Positions 31,814 to 41,043 of a stretch of 64,000 nucleotides of DNA are shown here, in pieces. The DNA lies in contig NZ_SADR02000003.1 of the NCBI RefSeq assembly GCF_004010325.2, positions 247,501-311,500 on the forward strand, in the 5' to 3' direction. The position numbers were made by a program, and so were the translations under genes. The notes beneath the pieces were generated by a model, which worked only from the letters and a program-made list of their open reading frames with translations, had not been told where the DNA came from and made no database searches. Position 1 is the first letter of the stretch. Every line of letters starts with the position of its first letter. The DNA is from Mesorhizobium sp. M00.F.Ca.ET.216.01.1.1. Lineage in GTDB: Bacteria > Pseudomonadota > Alphaproteobacteria > Rhizobiales > Rhizobiaceae.

Positions 31814-32424
31814 GATGCGTCCTGCCTGCTGGTCCTGTTCAATCTTGGCGCCGCCGCCACCAGCGCCTTGCCGATGGCCGATCGCGGCGCGTCGATGACG
31901 GTGCGGGCGTTGCCGCTCTCGGCGATCCGCCCGGCGTCGAGAATGACGAAACGGTGGGCGATGGCTCTGATAACGCCGAGGTCGTGCGAAATGAACAGAT
32001 AGGCGATGCGCTCCTCGCGTTGTAGATCGAGCAGCAGCTGCAGGATCTGTCCGCGCACTGACACGTCGAGCGCCGACACAGCCTCGTCGAGCACGATCAG
32101 CGACGGCTTTGTGGCGATGGCGCGGGCGATGGCGACGCGCTGGCGCTGGCCGCCGGAGATTTCATGGATGGCGCGACCGGCGAGATCGGCGCTCAGCTCG
32201 ACGCGCTGCAGCAGGGCGGCGATGCGGCCTTCAATTCTAGCTGAACCCGGCAGCAGCCCGGCAATGGCCAGCGCCAGCGTGCTCTTGCCCGAACCGCTCT
32301 CGCCGATGACGGCAAGACTCTCGCCTGCAGCGACATCGAGGCTGATGTTTTTCAGCGCTGTCACCTCGACGCCGTCGCGCCGATAGGTCACCGTCAGATC
32401 GTGGATCGAAAGCAGCGCCGTCAC
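31810..32424 (-). CDS. ABC transporter ATP-binding protein, peptide type, internally shortened
   Basis: Only 204 residues. Walker A GESGSGKST (41-49), signature ISGGQ (89-93), Walker B LIVLDE (109-114) and H147 are present. The Walker A to signature distance is about 40 residues against 108 in AgpD domain 1 of this same window. The missing segment is the one that holds the Q-loop (the FQ-P motif) and the start of the helical domain. The reading frame is intact across the gap (ARIEG joined to RIAALL). This is the only ATPase in the operon. It may be non-functional or rely on a partner encoded elsewhere. Confidence 0.85.
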   Translation of the reverse strand: MTALLSIHDLTVTYRRDGVEVTALKNISLDVAAGESLAVIGESGSGKSTLALAIAGLLPGSARIEGRIAALLQRVELSADLAGRAIHEISGGQRQRVAIARAIATKPSLIVLDEAVSALDVSVRGQILQLLLDLQREERIAYLFISHDLGVIRAIAHRFVILDAGRIAESGNARTVIDAPRSAIGKALVAAAPRLNRTSRQDAS

Positions 32425-33251
32425 GACAGCCCCCTCATTGCCGCCGTCGTCTCGACGACGCCTTCGCCGGCGAGGTAGACGCCAAGCACGGTCAGCACGA
32501 GTGCTACGCCGGGAATGATCGACAGGAACGGCGCGGTGCGCAGCATGGCGCGGCCTTCGGCGATCATGCCGCCCCAGGTGACGCGGTTGGGATCGCCCAG
32601 GCCGAGAAACGACAATGCCGCCTCGGTGAGGATCGCGGCGGCAACGATCACCGACGACAGCGCCAGGACCGGCGGCAAGGCGTTGGGCAGTACTTCGCGA
32701 AAAGCGATCTCCAGCGGATGCATGCCGATGACCCGGGCCCCGGCGACAAAATCGCGCTCGCGGATCGACAGCACCTCGGCCCTTGCCACACGTGCCGGGC
32801 CGGTCCAGGCGCCGAGTGCGATCGCCGCGACGACAACGCCGAGCGACGGCCCGACGATGCTGACGAAGGCCAGCGCCAGCAGGAAGCTCGGCACGGTCTG
32901 GAACGCATCGGTGATACGCATCAGCACCTCGTCAGCGAGGCCGCCGGCAAAGCCGGCCAGCGTGCCAACGATGGCGCCGACGGCAAGGGCGGCGGCTGCC
33001 GCCGCCAGCCCGACGGCCAGCGATGTGCGAGCGCCGTGGAAAAGCTCGGCCAGCACATCGCGTCCGAGGCGGTCGGTGCCAAGCGGCAACGACCAGTCCT
33101 GAAACGGCAGCAGAAGTGCCGTCCCGGCAATGGCCTGCGGATCGCCGGGAAAGAGCAAGGATGCAGCGAGCGCCATAGCAAACAGTGCGGCCAGGATGAC
33201 CGCACCGGCTATCGCTTCCGGCGTGCGAAGGAAACGGCGAAGCAGGTTCAC
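32421..33251 (-). CDS. ABC transporter permease, DppC/OppC type
   Basis: A 276-residue permease. The first span is AIAGAVILAALFAMALAASLLF, followed by GTDRLGRDVLAELFHGARTSL, the usual OppC entry to the core domain, and a coupling loop FVAGARVIGMHPLEIAFREVLP. It overlaps its neighbours by four bases on each side, a sign of tight co-translation. It pairs with the product of the next gene upstream. Confidence 0.92.
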   Translation of the reverse strand: MNLLRRFLRTPEAIAGAVILAALFAMALAASLLFPGDPQAIAGTALLLPFQDWSLPLGTDRLGRDVLAELFHGARTSLAVGLAAAAAALAVGAIVGTLAGFAGGLADEVLMRITDAFQTVPSFLLALAFVSIVGPSLGVVVAAIALGAWTGPARVARAEVLSIRERDFVAGARVIGMHPLEIAFREVLPNALPPVLALSSVIVAAAILTEAALSFLGLGDPNRVTWGGMIAEGRAMLRTAPFLSIIPGVALVLTVLGVYLAGEGVVETTAAMRGLS

Positions 33252-34234
33252 GCGCCGGCCTCGCTGGCGCCAACGCGTGGGTCAAGGAGGGCGTAGGCGA
33301 TGTCGACGAGAAGGTTGATGACGACGACCAGCACGGCGCTGGTAAGGATGATGCCGAGCAGCAGCGGTGTGTCGCGCGCCGCCACTGCCTCCTGCGCCAG
33401 CCGGCCGAGACCCGGCACGGAAAAGACGCTTTCGATGACGACGCTGCCGCCCAGCATCTGGACGGATTGCAAGCCGAGCATGGTGACCAGCGGCAGCAGC
33501 GCGTTGCGGGCGACATGGTGGAGCACGATGCGGCGGCGGGAAAGTCCCTTGGCGCGGGCGGCCAGGACAAAATCCTGCCGCCAGACCTCGGCCATGCCGG
33601 CGCGCATCATACGCAAATAGAGCGCGAGATAGATGAAGCCGAGGGCGGACACCGGCAGCACGAGATGGCGGGCGATGTCGGCAGCGCGCTCAAGGCCTGT
33701 CTTGGCCGAGACCAGGGTCTCGATGCCGCCGATCGGCAGCCAGCGCAGGTCGACGGCGAAGACGATGATCAGCACCAGTCCCAGCCAGAAGCCCGGCACG
33801 GCGTGGAGCGCCAGCGAGCCGATCGACAGGAGGCGATCGCGAAAACCGCCGGGCCGCGCGCCGGCATAGATGCCGAGCGCCGAACCGAGACCGAAGGAAA
33901 GCACCGTGGCGCTGCCCATCAACAGCAGCGTGTTGGGCAGACGTTCGAGGATCACGTCGCGGATCGGCCGCGAAAAGGTCACCGACTGGCCGAGGTCAAG
34001 ATGCAGCAGCGCCCAGAGATAATTGGCCAGCCGCGTCAGCTCCGTCTGGTCGAGGCCCCAGCGGTGGCGCAGCAGTTCGATCATGCCGGCGTCGCCGCCG
34101 GTCGAGACGATATAGGCATCGACCGCGTCGCCGGGCGCGGCTTCGAGCAGCAGGAAGGTCCCAATGACGACGATCAGCAGCACGAAGATGCTGCCGACGA
34201 GACGGCGGCGAAGCAGGGTCAGGGCGCGTGTCAT
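33248..34234 (-). CDS. ABC transporter permease, DppB/OppB type
   Basis: A 328-residue permease with first span LVGSIFVLLIVVIGTFLLLEA, the OppB hallmark GDAVDAYIV and LRHRWGLDQTELTRLANYLWAL, and coupling loop FVLAARAKGLSRRRIVLHHVARNALLPL (in two halves). The ATG at 34234 is chosen because the upstream extension is unlike the family. A hairpin at 34244-34266 ends ten bases before this start and could limit its translation. Confidence 0.92.
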   Translation of the reverse strand: MTRALTLLRRRLVGSIFVLLIVVIGTFLLLEAAPGDAVDAYIVSTGGDAGMIELLRHRWGLDQTELTRLANYLWALLHLDLGQSVTFSRPIRDVILERLPNTLLLMGSATVLSFGLGSALGIYAGARPGGFRDRLLSIGSLALHAVPGFWLGLVLIIVFAVDLRWLPIGGIETLVSAKTGLERAADIARHLVLPVSALGFIYLALYLRMMRAGMAEVWRQDFVLAARAKGLSRRRIVLHHVARNALLPLVTMLGLQSVQMLGGSVVIESVFSVPGLGRLAQEAVAARDTPLLLGIILTSAVLVVVINLLVDIAYALLDPRVGASEAGA

Positions 34235-34243
34235 GCGCGTTTT

Positions 34244-34266
34244 ACCCTCCCTTTTGCGGGGAGGGT
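34244..34266 (-). terminator. hairpin between binding-protein and permease genes
   Basis: ACCCTCCC and GGGAGGGT form an eight-base-pair stem around a seven-base loop, without a T-run. It lies after the binding-protein stop (34369) and just before the permease ATG. It also resembles one arm of a rhizobial palindromic repeat, continuing as GAAGCCGGTGGAGATGTCC. Confidence 0.6.
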
Positions 34267-34368
34267 GAAGCCGGTGGAGATGTCCGACAGGACAGAGGGG
34301 GCGCGAAGGAACTCTCATGGTTCAACCTGAGCACCCACACAAGAGACGTGCAAGCCTGGAGAGAAACC

Positions 34369-35979
34369 TTACCCTTCGATCCAGGTGTCCGCCCAGCTCG
34401 ATACCGCCCAGCGTGGGTTGTCGGCGATGTTCCTGACTGTGTCGCGGGCGACGCTGATGAAGCTCCATTCGGCGATGTTGATCAGCGGCAGGTCTTCGGC
34501 AACCTTCTTCTGGAACTGCTTGTAGAGTTCTGTGCGAGCGGCGGTGTCGAGCGTCTCGGATGCCTTGGCGATGAGGGCATCGAGATCGTCGTTCTTGTAG
34601 CCGCCCTGGTTGGAGAAAGGCACGCCGTCCGGGATGCCGCTCTGCATAAGAATAGTGGTCGAGATCGCCGGGTCACCGCGGAACACCGGCGGCCCGACCG
34701 CCAGGTCGAAAGCGTGGTCGGTATAGACGGCCTTGATGTGTGCGGCCGAGTCGTTGTTGACCAGCTGGGCGTCGATGCCGATGGCGGCGAGCGCCTGGCG
34801 CAGATAGTCGCCGAACTGCTTGGTCTCGTTGAAATAGGGCGCCGGCAGCAGCCGCAGCGAAAAGCGCTTGCCGTCGTCGTTCTTCTTGTAACCGGCTTCG
34901 TCGAGCAAGGCGTTGGCTCTGGCGACGTCAAAAGCATAAGTCGGAACATCGGCCGTGTAGAATTGTGGGTCGTTTTTCGGCACCGGGCCGGTGGCGGTGG
35001 CGGCGTAGCCGAGGAACACCCTCTTGACGACGAAATCCTTGTCGATGGCATGGGCGATCGCCTGGCGCACCTTCAGGTCGGCCAGTTCCTTGCGGCGATG
35101 GTTGATCTCGACGACGAGTTGGTAAGTCAGGCCTTCGTAACCCTTGGTGATCACCTTGAGGCCAGGCACCTTGGAGATGCGGTCCAGGTCGGCAAGCGGC
35201 ACGGCGGAAAAGGCAGCAAGCTGGATCTCTTCTGCCTCGAGCGCGCTTGCGGCAGAGGTGCGGTCGGGCAGCACCTGATAGACGATCTCGTCGAGGTAGG
35301 GCTGGTCCTTGCCCCAATAGTCGGCATTCTTCTCCAGCCGGTAATATTGGCCGGGCTTGTAGTCGGCGAATTTGAACGGACCGGTGCCGACCGGGGCATT
35401 GTTGGCCGGGTTGTCCTCGATCTTTCCGGTCTCGTAGACATGCTTCGGCACCACGCTGCTCAGCGCCGGCAAGGCATTGCGGATCAGCTGGAACGGTGTT
35501 GGCTTGGTGAATTTGAACACGGCAGTGAGTTCGTCCGGCGTGTCGACCGCCTCGAGGTCCTTGAACACGGTACGGCCGAGATTCTGCAGCGGCTTCCAGA
35601 TCTGCAGTGCCGAGAAAGCGACATCTGCTGAGGTGAAGGGTTTGCCATCATGCCATTTGACGCCCTCGCGCAATTTGAAGGTCACCGACAAGCCGTCGGT
35701 GGCACCCTCCCAGTTGACGGCAAGGCGCGGGTCGAGCCCGTCCTTGCCGTCGAAGGAGGCCTCGGCCAGCGTCTCCACGATCTTGCTCGAGATGAAGAAG
35801 ACGCCGTTGGAGGCGACGATCGCCGGATTGAGGTTGCGCGGCTCGGAATCAGCGGCAACGTCCAGCCGGCCGCCCTTTTTCGGCGTCTGCGCCCAGCCGA
35901 TCGTCGGCATGGCGGTGGAGGCCAGAAGCAATGCCGAACCGGCAAGCATGGTACGCCTGGAAATCCTGAAATCTGACAT
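34369..35979 (-). CDS. ABC transporter substrate-binding protein, peptide (SBP_bac_5) family
   Basis: A 536-residue periplasmic protein with a twin-arginine-like signal (SRRTMLAGS, hydrophobic stretch, cleavage near GWAQ). Family blocks include GGRLDVAADSEPRNLNPAI, VTFKLREGVKWHDGKPFTSADV (about 96-117, in two parts) and TGPFKFADYKPGQYYRLEKN. The ATG at 35979 puts the signal at the N-terminus. It is the first gene of the operon and should choose the cargo, possibly a peptide-like or thiazoline compound given the ATC-hydrolase-family gene at the operon end. Confidence 0.92.
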   Translation of the reverse strand: MSDFRISRRTMLAGSALLLASTAMPTIGWAQTPKKGGRLDVAADSEPRNLNPAIVASNGVFFISSKIVETLAEASFDGKDGLDPRLAVNWEGATDGLSVTFKLREGVKWHDGKPFTSADVAFSALQIWKPLQNLGRTVFKDLEAVDTPDELTAVFKFTKPTPFQLIRNALPALSSVVPKHVYETGKIEDNPANNAPVGTGPFKFADYKPGQYYRLEKNADYWGKDQPYLDEIVYQVLPDRTSAASALEAEEIQLAAFSAVPLADLDRISKVPGLKVITKGYEGLTYQLVVEINHRRKELADLKVRQAIAHAIDKDFVVKRVFLGYAATATGPVPKNDPQFYTADVPTYAFDVARANALLDEAGYKKNDDGKRFSLRLLPAPYFNETKQFGDYLRQALAAIGIDAQLVNNDSAAHIKAVYTDHAFDLAVGPPVFRGDPAISTTILMQSGIPDGVPFSNQGGYKNDDLDALIAKASETLDTAARTELYKQFQKKVAEDLPLINIAEWSFISVARDTVRNIADNPRWAVSSWADTWIEG

Positions 35980-36159
35980 GATCGAACTCCGTCCTCTCCG
36001 CGACCCGGCCGGGCGCCCTCGACGCTCGCGAGCATCCCTTGCGGCGGCGATTATGGGCCTTGTCCGGGGTTTCGCCAGAGACGGAATTGGCGCATCCTGG
36101 CGTGGCTTTGAAAATTTCGTCCGCTGGACCAGTGCGAGGGAGCAGTTCAATGTGCTTGG

Positions 36160-36174
36160 TCTGGTAAGACCAGA
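36160..36174. promoter_or_regulatory. FCD-GntR-type operator, peptidase / peptide-ABC divergent region
   Basis: TCTGGTAAGACCAGA is a perfect palindrome (six-base arms, three-base centre) with the TGGTNNNACCA core used by FadR-like GntR proteins. It sits 181 bases upstream of the binding-protein start and 203 bases before the peptidase start. Two compressed palindromes CTGGACCAG flank it at 36124-36132 and 36241-36249. Confidence 0.6.
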
Positions 36175-36321
36175 TTAAGCCAATGCGGTCGATGTGGGCC
36201 GGCAGCTTTAGAACTTGGTGGCCGTTCGGCCCATTTCTGGCTGGACCAGACCGGGCGAAATGATGCAGATTTGACCGACAGCCAGAACATCAGGACCAAA
36301 CAGTCGGCGATCCGACCAGTC

Positions 36322-36367
36322 GGCCAGGGAATTCAGGGTCAAGAAATTCAGGCCAGGGAATTCAGGG
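36322..36367 (+). repeat. 17-bp direct repeat upstream of the M24 peptidase
   Basis: GGCCAGGGAATTCAGGG occurs at 36322-36338 and again at 36351-36367, a 29-base period, with a partial copy AATTCAGG between (36345-36352). The second copy runs into the ribosome binding site AGGGAGAG of the peptidase gene. The 397-bp gap 35980-36376 otherwise holds the operators listed here and no gene. Confidence 0.8.
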
Positions 36368-36376
36368 AGAGAGACA

Positions 36377-37567
36377 ATGAACATCGCCCCGGGCAAGAAT
36401 GCCGTCAGCAATATCCCGTTCGACCAGACCAGGATCGATGCGCTGATGGAGGAGGCCGGCATCGACGTGCTGCTCGCCACCTCCAAGCACAACACGCAAT
36501 ATTTGCTTGGCGGCTACAAGTTCATCTTCTTTGCCGCCATGGATGCGGTCGGCCACAGCCGCTATCTGCCTGTTGTCGTCTACCAGAAGGGCGGGCCGGA
36601 GCATGCCGCCTATATCGGCAACCGCATGGAGGGCGCAGAGCACCAGAACCACCCATTCTGGACGCCGACATTGCACGCCGCCTGCTGGGGCACGCTGGAT
36701 GCTGCAAATCTCGCAGTCGAACACCTGAAAAAGATCGACAAGGCGGACGCCCGCATCGGCATCGAGCCGGCCTTTCTGCCGTCGGACGCCTATACGCTGA
36801 TCCGCAAGGCGCTGCCCGACGCCAAGCTGATCGACGCGACGTCGATGCTGGAGCGCATGCGTGCCATCAAGACGGAAGCCGAGCTGGAGAAGCTGCGCAT
36901 GGCCTCCGAACTGATCACCGATTCGATGCTCGCAACCATTGCCTGGGCGCGCGAAGGCACGACCAAGAGCGAGATCATCGAGCAGCTCAGGCGCGAGGAG
37001 ACCAATCGCGGCGCACATTTCGAATATTGCCTGTTGACGCTGGGTTCCAGCCACAACCGAGCCGCCTCCCCGCAGGCGTGGGAGAAGGGCGAGGTGCTGT
37101 CGATCGATTCAGGCGGCAACTACCATGGCTATATCGGCGACCTCTGCCGTATGGGCGTGCTGGGCGAACCGGATGCCGAGCTCAGAGATTTGCTGGCCGA
37201 GGTCGAGACGGTGCAGCAGGCAGCCTTCTCCAAGGTTAGTGCGGGCACGCTTGGCGGCGACATGATCTCCCATGCCGAAGGCGTGCTGAAGAAATCCAAG
37301 GTCGCGCCCTATACCGATTTTTTCGCCCACGGCATGGGGCTGATCACGCATGAAGCGCCGTTCCTGATGACCAACCATCCGGTGACCTATGAAGGCACCT
37401 ATGCCGAAAAGCCGCTGGAGAAGAACATGGTGCTCTCGGTCGAGACGACCATGCTCCACCCGACGCGCGGCTTCATCAAGCTGGAGGACACGCTGGCGGT
37501 CACCGACACCGGCTACGTCATGTTCGGCGACCGGGGCCGGGGGTGGAACAGGGGTGGGGTGGCTTAG
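36377..37567 (+). CDS. M24 family metallopeptidase (Xaa-Pro aminopeptidase-like)
   Basis: A 396-residue pita-bread-fold enzyme. An N-terminal creatinase-like domain (to about 150) precedes the M24 catalytic domain. Metal-ligand segments are IDSGGNYHGYIGDLCR (both Asp), FFAHGMGLITHEAPF (His), SVETTMLHP (Glu) and IKLEDTLAV (Glu). Relatives cleave X-Pro peptides, creatine or dimethylsulfoniopropionate-like compounds, so the exact substrate is open. It shares the promoter region with the peptide-type ABC operon. Its end overlaps the convergent cupin gene by four bases. Confidence 0.9.
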   Translation: MNIAPGKNAVSNIPFDQTRIDALMEEAGIDVLLATSKHNTQYLLGGYKFIFFAAMDAVGHSRYLPVVVYQKGGPEHAAYIGNRMEGAEHQNHPFWTPTLHAACWGTLDAANLAVEHLKKIDKADARIGIEPAFLPSDAYTLIRKALPDAKLIDATSMLERMRAIKTEAELEKLRMASELITDSMLATIAWAREGTTKSEIIEQLRREETNRGAHFEYCLLTLGSSHNRAASPQAWEKGEVLSIDSGGNYHGYIGDLCRMGVLGEPDAELRDLLAEVETVQQAAFSKVSAGTLGGDMISHAEGVLKKSKVAPYTDFFAHGMGLITHEAPFLMTNHPVTYEGTYAEKPLEKNMVLSVETTMLHPTRGFIKLEDTLAVTDTGYVMFGDRGRGWNRGGVA

Positions 37568-37983
37568 CCGCCGCCCGCCGGCAGCAGCCTGAAATCCGGC
37601 AACTCGCGCAGCGCCAGTTCCGGTCCGGCCGGCGAATAGACGACGAAAAGCTGCATCGGGCCATCACTAGTGTTGAGCGTCGAATGGAAGCGGCTTTCCG
37701 GCACATAGATGGTGCAGCCGGGGCCGACCTTCGCAACGACCGGATTGCCGTTCTCATCCTCGACCATCTGCTCGCCATTGCCCGAGATGACGAAAATGAT
37801 TTCCTCGGCACCCGGATGATTGTGCCGCGAGTGACCCTTGCCGGAGGGTAGGTCGACGACGCCGCCGGAAAAGCGAGCAGCGCCGTTCACTTCGGGAGCG
37901 ACCGTCAGCGACAGTCTGCCCCAGTCGAAGCCGAAGGCGCTGACATCCTTCGGATACACGAACACCTTGCTCTTGTCGGTCAT
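37564..37983 (-). CDS. cupin domain protein
   Basis: A 139-residue single cupin. The metal motif reads GHSRHNHPGAEEIIFVISGNGEQ (about 58-80, in two parts), and a second block is YVPESRFHSTLN. The opening KVFVYPKDVSAFGFDWGRLSL is typical of cupins found beside Tm-1-like genes. It is the last gene of a three-gene minus-strand unit with the TIM-barrel and Tm-1-like genes; the spacing of 16 bases supports co-transcription. The ligand is not known. Confidence 0.85.
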   Translation of the reverse strand: MTDKSKVFVYPKDVSAFGFDWGRLSLTVAPEVNGAARFSGGVVDLPSGKGHSRHNHPGAEEIIFVISGNGEQMVEDENGNPVVAKVGPGCTIYVPESRFHSTLNTSDGPMQLFVVYSPAGPELALRELPDFRLLPAGGG

Positions 37984-37999
37984 CGTCTCACTCCTTCCC

Positions 38000-38854
38000 T
38001 CATTTGGCGACGGCGTTCGGAGCGCCGATCGCGACGGCCTTGAAATCCGCCGTTTGCCTGGCGATCGCGGCTTCCGCCGGCAGCCGCTCCATCGAGCTTG
38101 CGCCGTAGAAGCCATGCAGGCCCTTGCAGCGTTCTAGGATGTAGCGGGCATCATCCGGCATCGAGATCGGCCCACCATGACAAAGCAGGATGACATCCTT
38201 GCGCACGGAGCGGGCGGCGGCGGCGATGGCGTCGATCTCCATCACGCAGTCGTCGAGCGATTTTGCCGAGGTCGCGCCGATCGAGCCACCGGTGGTCACG
38301 CCCATATGCGCGACGACGATGTCAGCGCCGGCTTTCGTCATGGCGCGCGCCTCATCGGGGTTGAAAACATAGGGCGTGGTCAACAAGTCTAGTTTGTGCG
38401 CCTCGGCGATCATGTCGACCTCGAGCCCGAAGCCCATGCCGGTTTCCTCGAAGCTTTGCCGCATCTGGCCGTCGAACAGGCCGATGGTCGGAAAGTTCTG
38501 CACGCCGGAAAAACCCATCGTCTTCAGTTCAGCCAAAAACAGCGACATGATGACGAAGGGATCGGTGCCGTTGACACCCGCCAGCACCGGCGTCTTCTTC
38601 ACCACCGGCAGCACCTCGTAGGCCATTTCCTTGACGATCTCGTTGGCGTTGCCGTAGGCGAGCAGGCCGGCGGCCGAGCCGCGCCCGGCCATGCGATAGC
38701 GGCCGGAATTGTAGATGATGATCAGGTCGATGCCGCCGGCCTCTTCCGCCTTGGCCGACAGGCCGGTGCCGGCGCCGCCGCCGACGATCGGCACGCCATC
38801 TGCGATCATCTTGCGGAATTTTTCCAGGATTTTCTTGCGCGGTATCGCAGCCAT
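38000..38854 (-). CDS. TIM-barrel protein, phosphoenolpyruvate hydrolase-like family
   Basis: A 284-residue TIM barrel of the PEP-hydrolase-like family, equal to the C-terminal half of the plant Tm-1 protein. Conserved parts are [29 protein letters not shown] (here [15 protein letters not shown], about 19-33), [19 protein letters not shown], and [18 protein letters not shown]. It follows the Tm-1-like gene by 11 bases. In plants the two domains form one resistance protein; the bacterial pair has no established biochemical role. Confidence 0.87.
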   Translation of the reverse strand: MAAIPRKKILEKFRKMIADGVPIVGGGAGTGLSAKAEEAGGIDLIIIYNSGRYRMAGRGSAAGLLAYGNANEIVKEMAYEVLPVVKKTPVLAGVNGTDPFVIMSLFLAELKTMGFSGVQNFPTIGLFDGQMRQSFEETGMGFGLEVDMIAEAHKLDLLTTPYVFNPDEARAMTKAGADIVVAHMGVTTGGSIGATSAKSLDDCVMEIDAIAAAARSVRKDVILLCHGGPISMPDDARYILERCKGLHGFYGASSMERLPAEAAIARQTADFKAVAIGAPNAVAK

Positions 38855-38865
38855 GTCTTGGCGTC

Positions 38866-40062
38866 TCACTGTCTGGCGATGTCGAGGAAGGCGGCGGTCG
38901 CGGCCTTGGCGAATTCGGGGTCGTTGATGTGGAGCGGCAGGCGCACCACGCGGCGCATGCTGCTCGGCCCGATCGTTCGCTCGATGGCCTCAAACAGCGC
39001 GGTGTCGGCTTCAGGATCGAAAAAGGCGCCGCCTTCGATGTCGAGCGCCGAGACGCCCTTTTCAGGAATGAGGAAGCGGACCGGACCTTCGCAAAGGGCA
39101 AGCCGCGCACCGATCCATTCGCCGATCTTGCGGCTCTCTTCCGGAGTGGTGCGCATCAGCGTCACGTTCGGATTGTGCTCATAGAACAGGCGTCCACGAT
39201 ACTTTTCCGGAATTGTCGGCGGTGCCCAGAAATTCACCATGTCGAGCGCTCCGACCGAACCGACATAGGGCAGCCGGGTGCGGGCGATGGCACCGAAGCG
39301 GTCTTCAGTCGCCGGCAGTACGCCGCCGAACAAGAGGTCGCAGACTTCGGTTGTGGTGATGTCGATGACGCCGGACAGCAAGCCGCTGTCGGCCAGCTTT
39401 TCCATGCTGCGGCCGCCGGTGCCGGTGGCGTGGAAGACCATGCAGTCATAGGTCGAGCGAAGCTGTTCGGCGATGGCCGTGACGCAAGGCGTGGTGACGC
39501 CGAACATGGTGAGGCCCAGCGAGGGCTTGCCATCGGGCGGCGGCGCCGGCTTCGCCACCATGCCGGCGATCGCCTGGGCGGCATTGTGCAGCACGACGCG
39601 GGACAGCCGGTTCAGTCCGGCCATGTCGGTCACCGATGGCATCATGACGATGTCGGAGACATCGACATAAGGCGCGGTGTCGCCGGAAGCCAGCGTCGAT
39701 ACCATGATTTTGGGCAGGCCGAGCGGCAGCGTGCGCATGCCTGATGTGATGATCGAGGTGCCGCCGCCGCCGCCGATGCCGATCATGCCGGCAATGTCGT
39801 TGCGCGACTGCGCGAAGCGGGCGAAGGCGACGCCCATCGCCGCGACTGCGATGCCGCGGTCATCAATGCCCAGCACGGCGCTGTGGCCACCGGGATGGTG
39901 GCCGGCGACCTCTTCGGCCGAGACATCGACCGGCACGACGGCGCCACGCGTTCCGACATCGACGCGGGCGACAGCAGCACCGGAGGCGGCGATCGTGTCG
40001 GCCAGGAAGGTGAGTTCTTCGCCCTTGGTATCAGCGGTGCCCACCACATAGATGCGCTTCAT
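38866..40062 (-). CDS. Tm-1-like ATP-binding domain protein (UPF0261)
   Basis: A 398-residue protein equal to the N-terminal half of tomato Tm-1. It opens [17 protein letters not shown], the family signature, and has [21 protein letters not shown] (in two parts, about 99-119) and [19 protein letters not shown] (about 212-230), the expected nucleotide-binding region. The ATG at 40062 places the signature at the N-terminus. It heads the operon with the TIM-barrel and cupin genes and is divergent from the TetR gene, its likely regulator. Confidence 0.89.
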   Translation of the reverse strand: MKRIYVVGTADTKGEELTFLADTIAASGAAVARVDVGTRGAVVPVDVSAEEVAGHHPGGHSAVLGIDDRGIAVAAMGVAFARFAQSRNDIAGMIGIGGGGGTSIITSGMRTLPLGLPKIMVSTLASGDTAPYVDVSDIVMMPSVTDMAGLNRLSRVVLHNAAQAIAGMVAKPAPPPDGKPSLGLTMFGVTTPCVTAIAEQLRSTYDCMVFHATGTGGRSMEKLADSGLLSGVIDITTTEVCDLLFGGVLPATEDRFGAIARTRLPYVGSVGALDMVNFWAPPTIPEKYRGRLFYEHNPNVTLMRTTPEESRKIGEWIGARLALCEGPVRFLIPEKGVSALDIEGGAFFDPEADTALFEAIERTIGPSSMRRVVRLPLHINDPEFAKAATAAFLDIARQ

Positions 40063-40175
40063 AGCGTTCCCTCGGTCGCAAGTGAGCTCGACTTTGCCGC
40101 CTGCCGCTCTTGTGCCCGACCGTTCGGCAGCGCGAAGGCCATTGCAATTTTTTGAGACGTGCGTATCGTATTGAT

Positions 40176-40859
40176 ATGGATGTCTCACGTCAACAAGCAG
40201 CAGTCAACGATGATGCCGGCCAAGGAGCGAAGCGTGGGGCTCGCGCGCGCACAAGGCGGCTGATGCTGGAGACGGCGACCAGGCTGATGCAGGCAGGCGC
40301 CACGCCCTCGGTCAGCGAGGTCGCGGAAGCAGCGGAAGTTTCCCGCGCCACCGCCTATCGTTATTTTCCGAGCCAGGCGGCGCTGGTGCAGGCGGTGGTC
40401 GACGAGGGGCTTGGGCCGATCCTTTCCTGGCAATCAGCCTCGACCGATCCCGAGCGCCGGGTTGCCGAACTGTTCGACACGGCGATGCCGCGCATCGAGG
40501 CTTTCGAAGCGACGTTCAAGGCGGCGCTGAAGCTGTCGCTCGACCAGTGGGCGCAGCGGCAGGCAGGCACGCTAGGCGGCGAGCCGGCCTTTACGCGCGG
40601 CCATCGTGTTGATCTTTTGAAGGACGCGATCGCGCCGCTCAAGGGCCGATTGCCGCCGCGCGAATTCAAGCGCCTGGCGCAGGCCCTGTCGCTGATCTTC
40701 GGCGTTGAAATGCTGATTGTGCTGAAGGATATTTGGGGGCTGGACAGCCGCAGGATGATGTCGGTCGCGCAATGGGCAGCCGGCGTACTGGTGCGGTCGG
40801 CTGTGTTGGAATCGATGGCCGGAGGAGACAGGACAGCACCGGCGGCAGCCGTGAAATAG
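40176..40859 (+). CDS. TetR family transcriptional regulator
   Basis: A 227-residue regulator with the TetR helix-turn-helix at about 24-72 (RRLMLETATRLMQAG, then SVSEVAEAAEVSRATAYRYFPSQAALV in two parts) and a divergent ligand-binding C-terminal domain. It is divergent from the Tm-1-like operon with 113 bases between starts. That gap contains TATCGTATTGATA, an imperfect palindrome just before the ATG, and TGAGAC/GTCTCA arms around it, which may form an operator. Confidence 0.85.
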   Translation: MDVSRQQAAVNDDAGQGAKRGARARTRRLMLETATRLMQAGATPSVSEVAEAAEVSRATAYRYFPSQAALVQAVVDEGLGPILSWQSASTDPERRVAELFDTAMPRIEAFEATFKAALKLSLDQWAQRQAGTLGGEPAFTRGHRVDLLKDAIAPLKGRLPPREFKRLAQALSLIFGVEMLIVLKDIWGLDSRRMMSVAQWAAGVLVRSAVLESMAGGDRTAPAAAVK

Positions 40860-40864
40860 AGCAG

Positions 40865-40881
40865 ATCTGGTTCGACCAGAT
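40865..40881. promoter_or_regulatory. FCD-GntR-type operator upstream of the carbohydrate ABC operon (distal)
   Basis: ATCTGGTTCGACCAGAT is a perfect 17-base palindrome with a TGGTTCGACCA core. It starts five bases after the TetR stop codon and lies about 340 bases before the binding-protein start. The same 11-base core occurs at 55370-55380. The 359-bp gap 40860-41218 also holds a second operator and no gene. Confidence 0.65.
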
Positions 40882-41043
40882 GAGGACACCGACTAGGCAT
40901 TATAGATGCGGTGCTGCGGTCGAAACAAGGGGCTCACATATCAAGGAGTAGGAAAATTCAGGGAAAACAGGCAGATACAGCAGGAATCCGCTTGCCTGAG
41001 CGCCAGCTATCGCCCAAGAAAGAGCTTGACGTGCATCTGAAAT

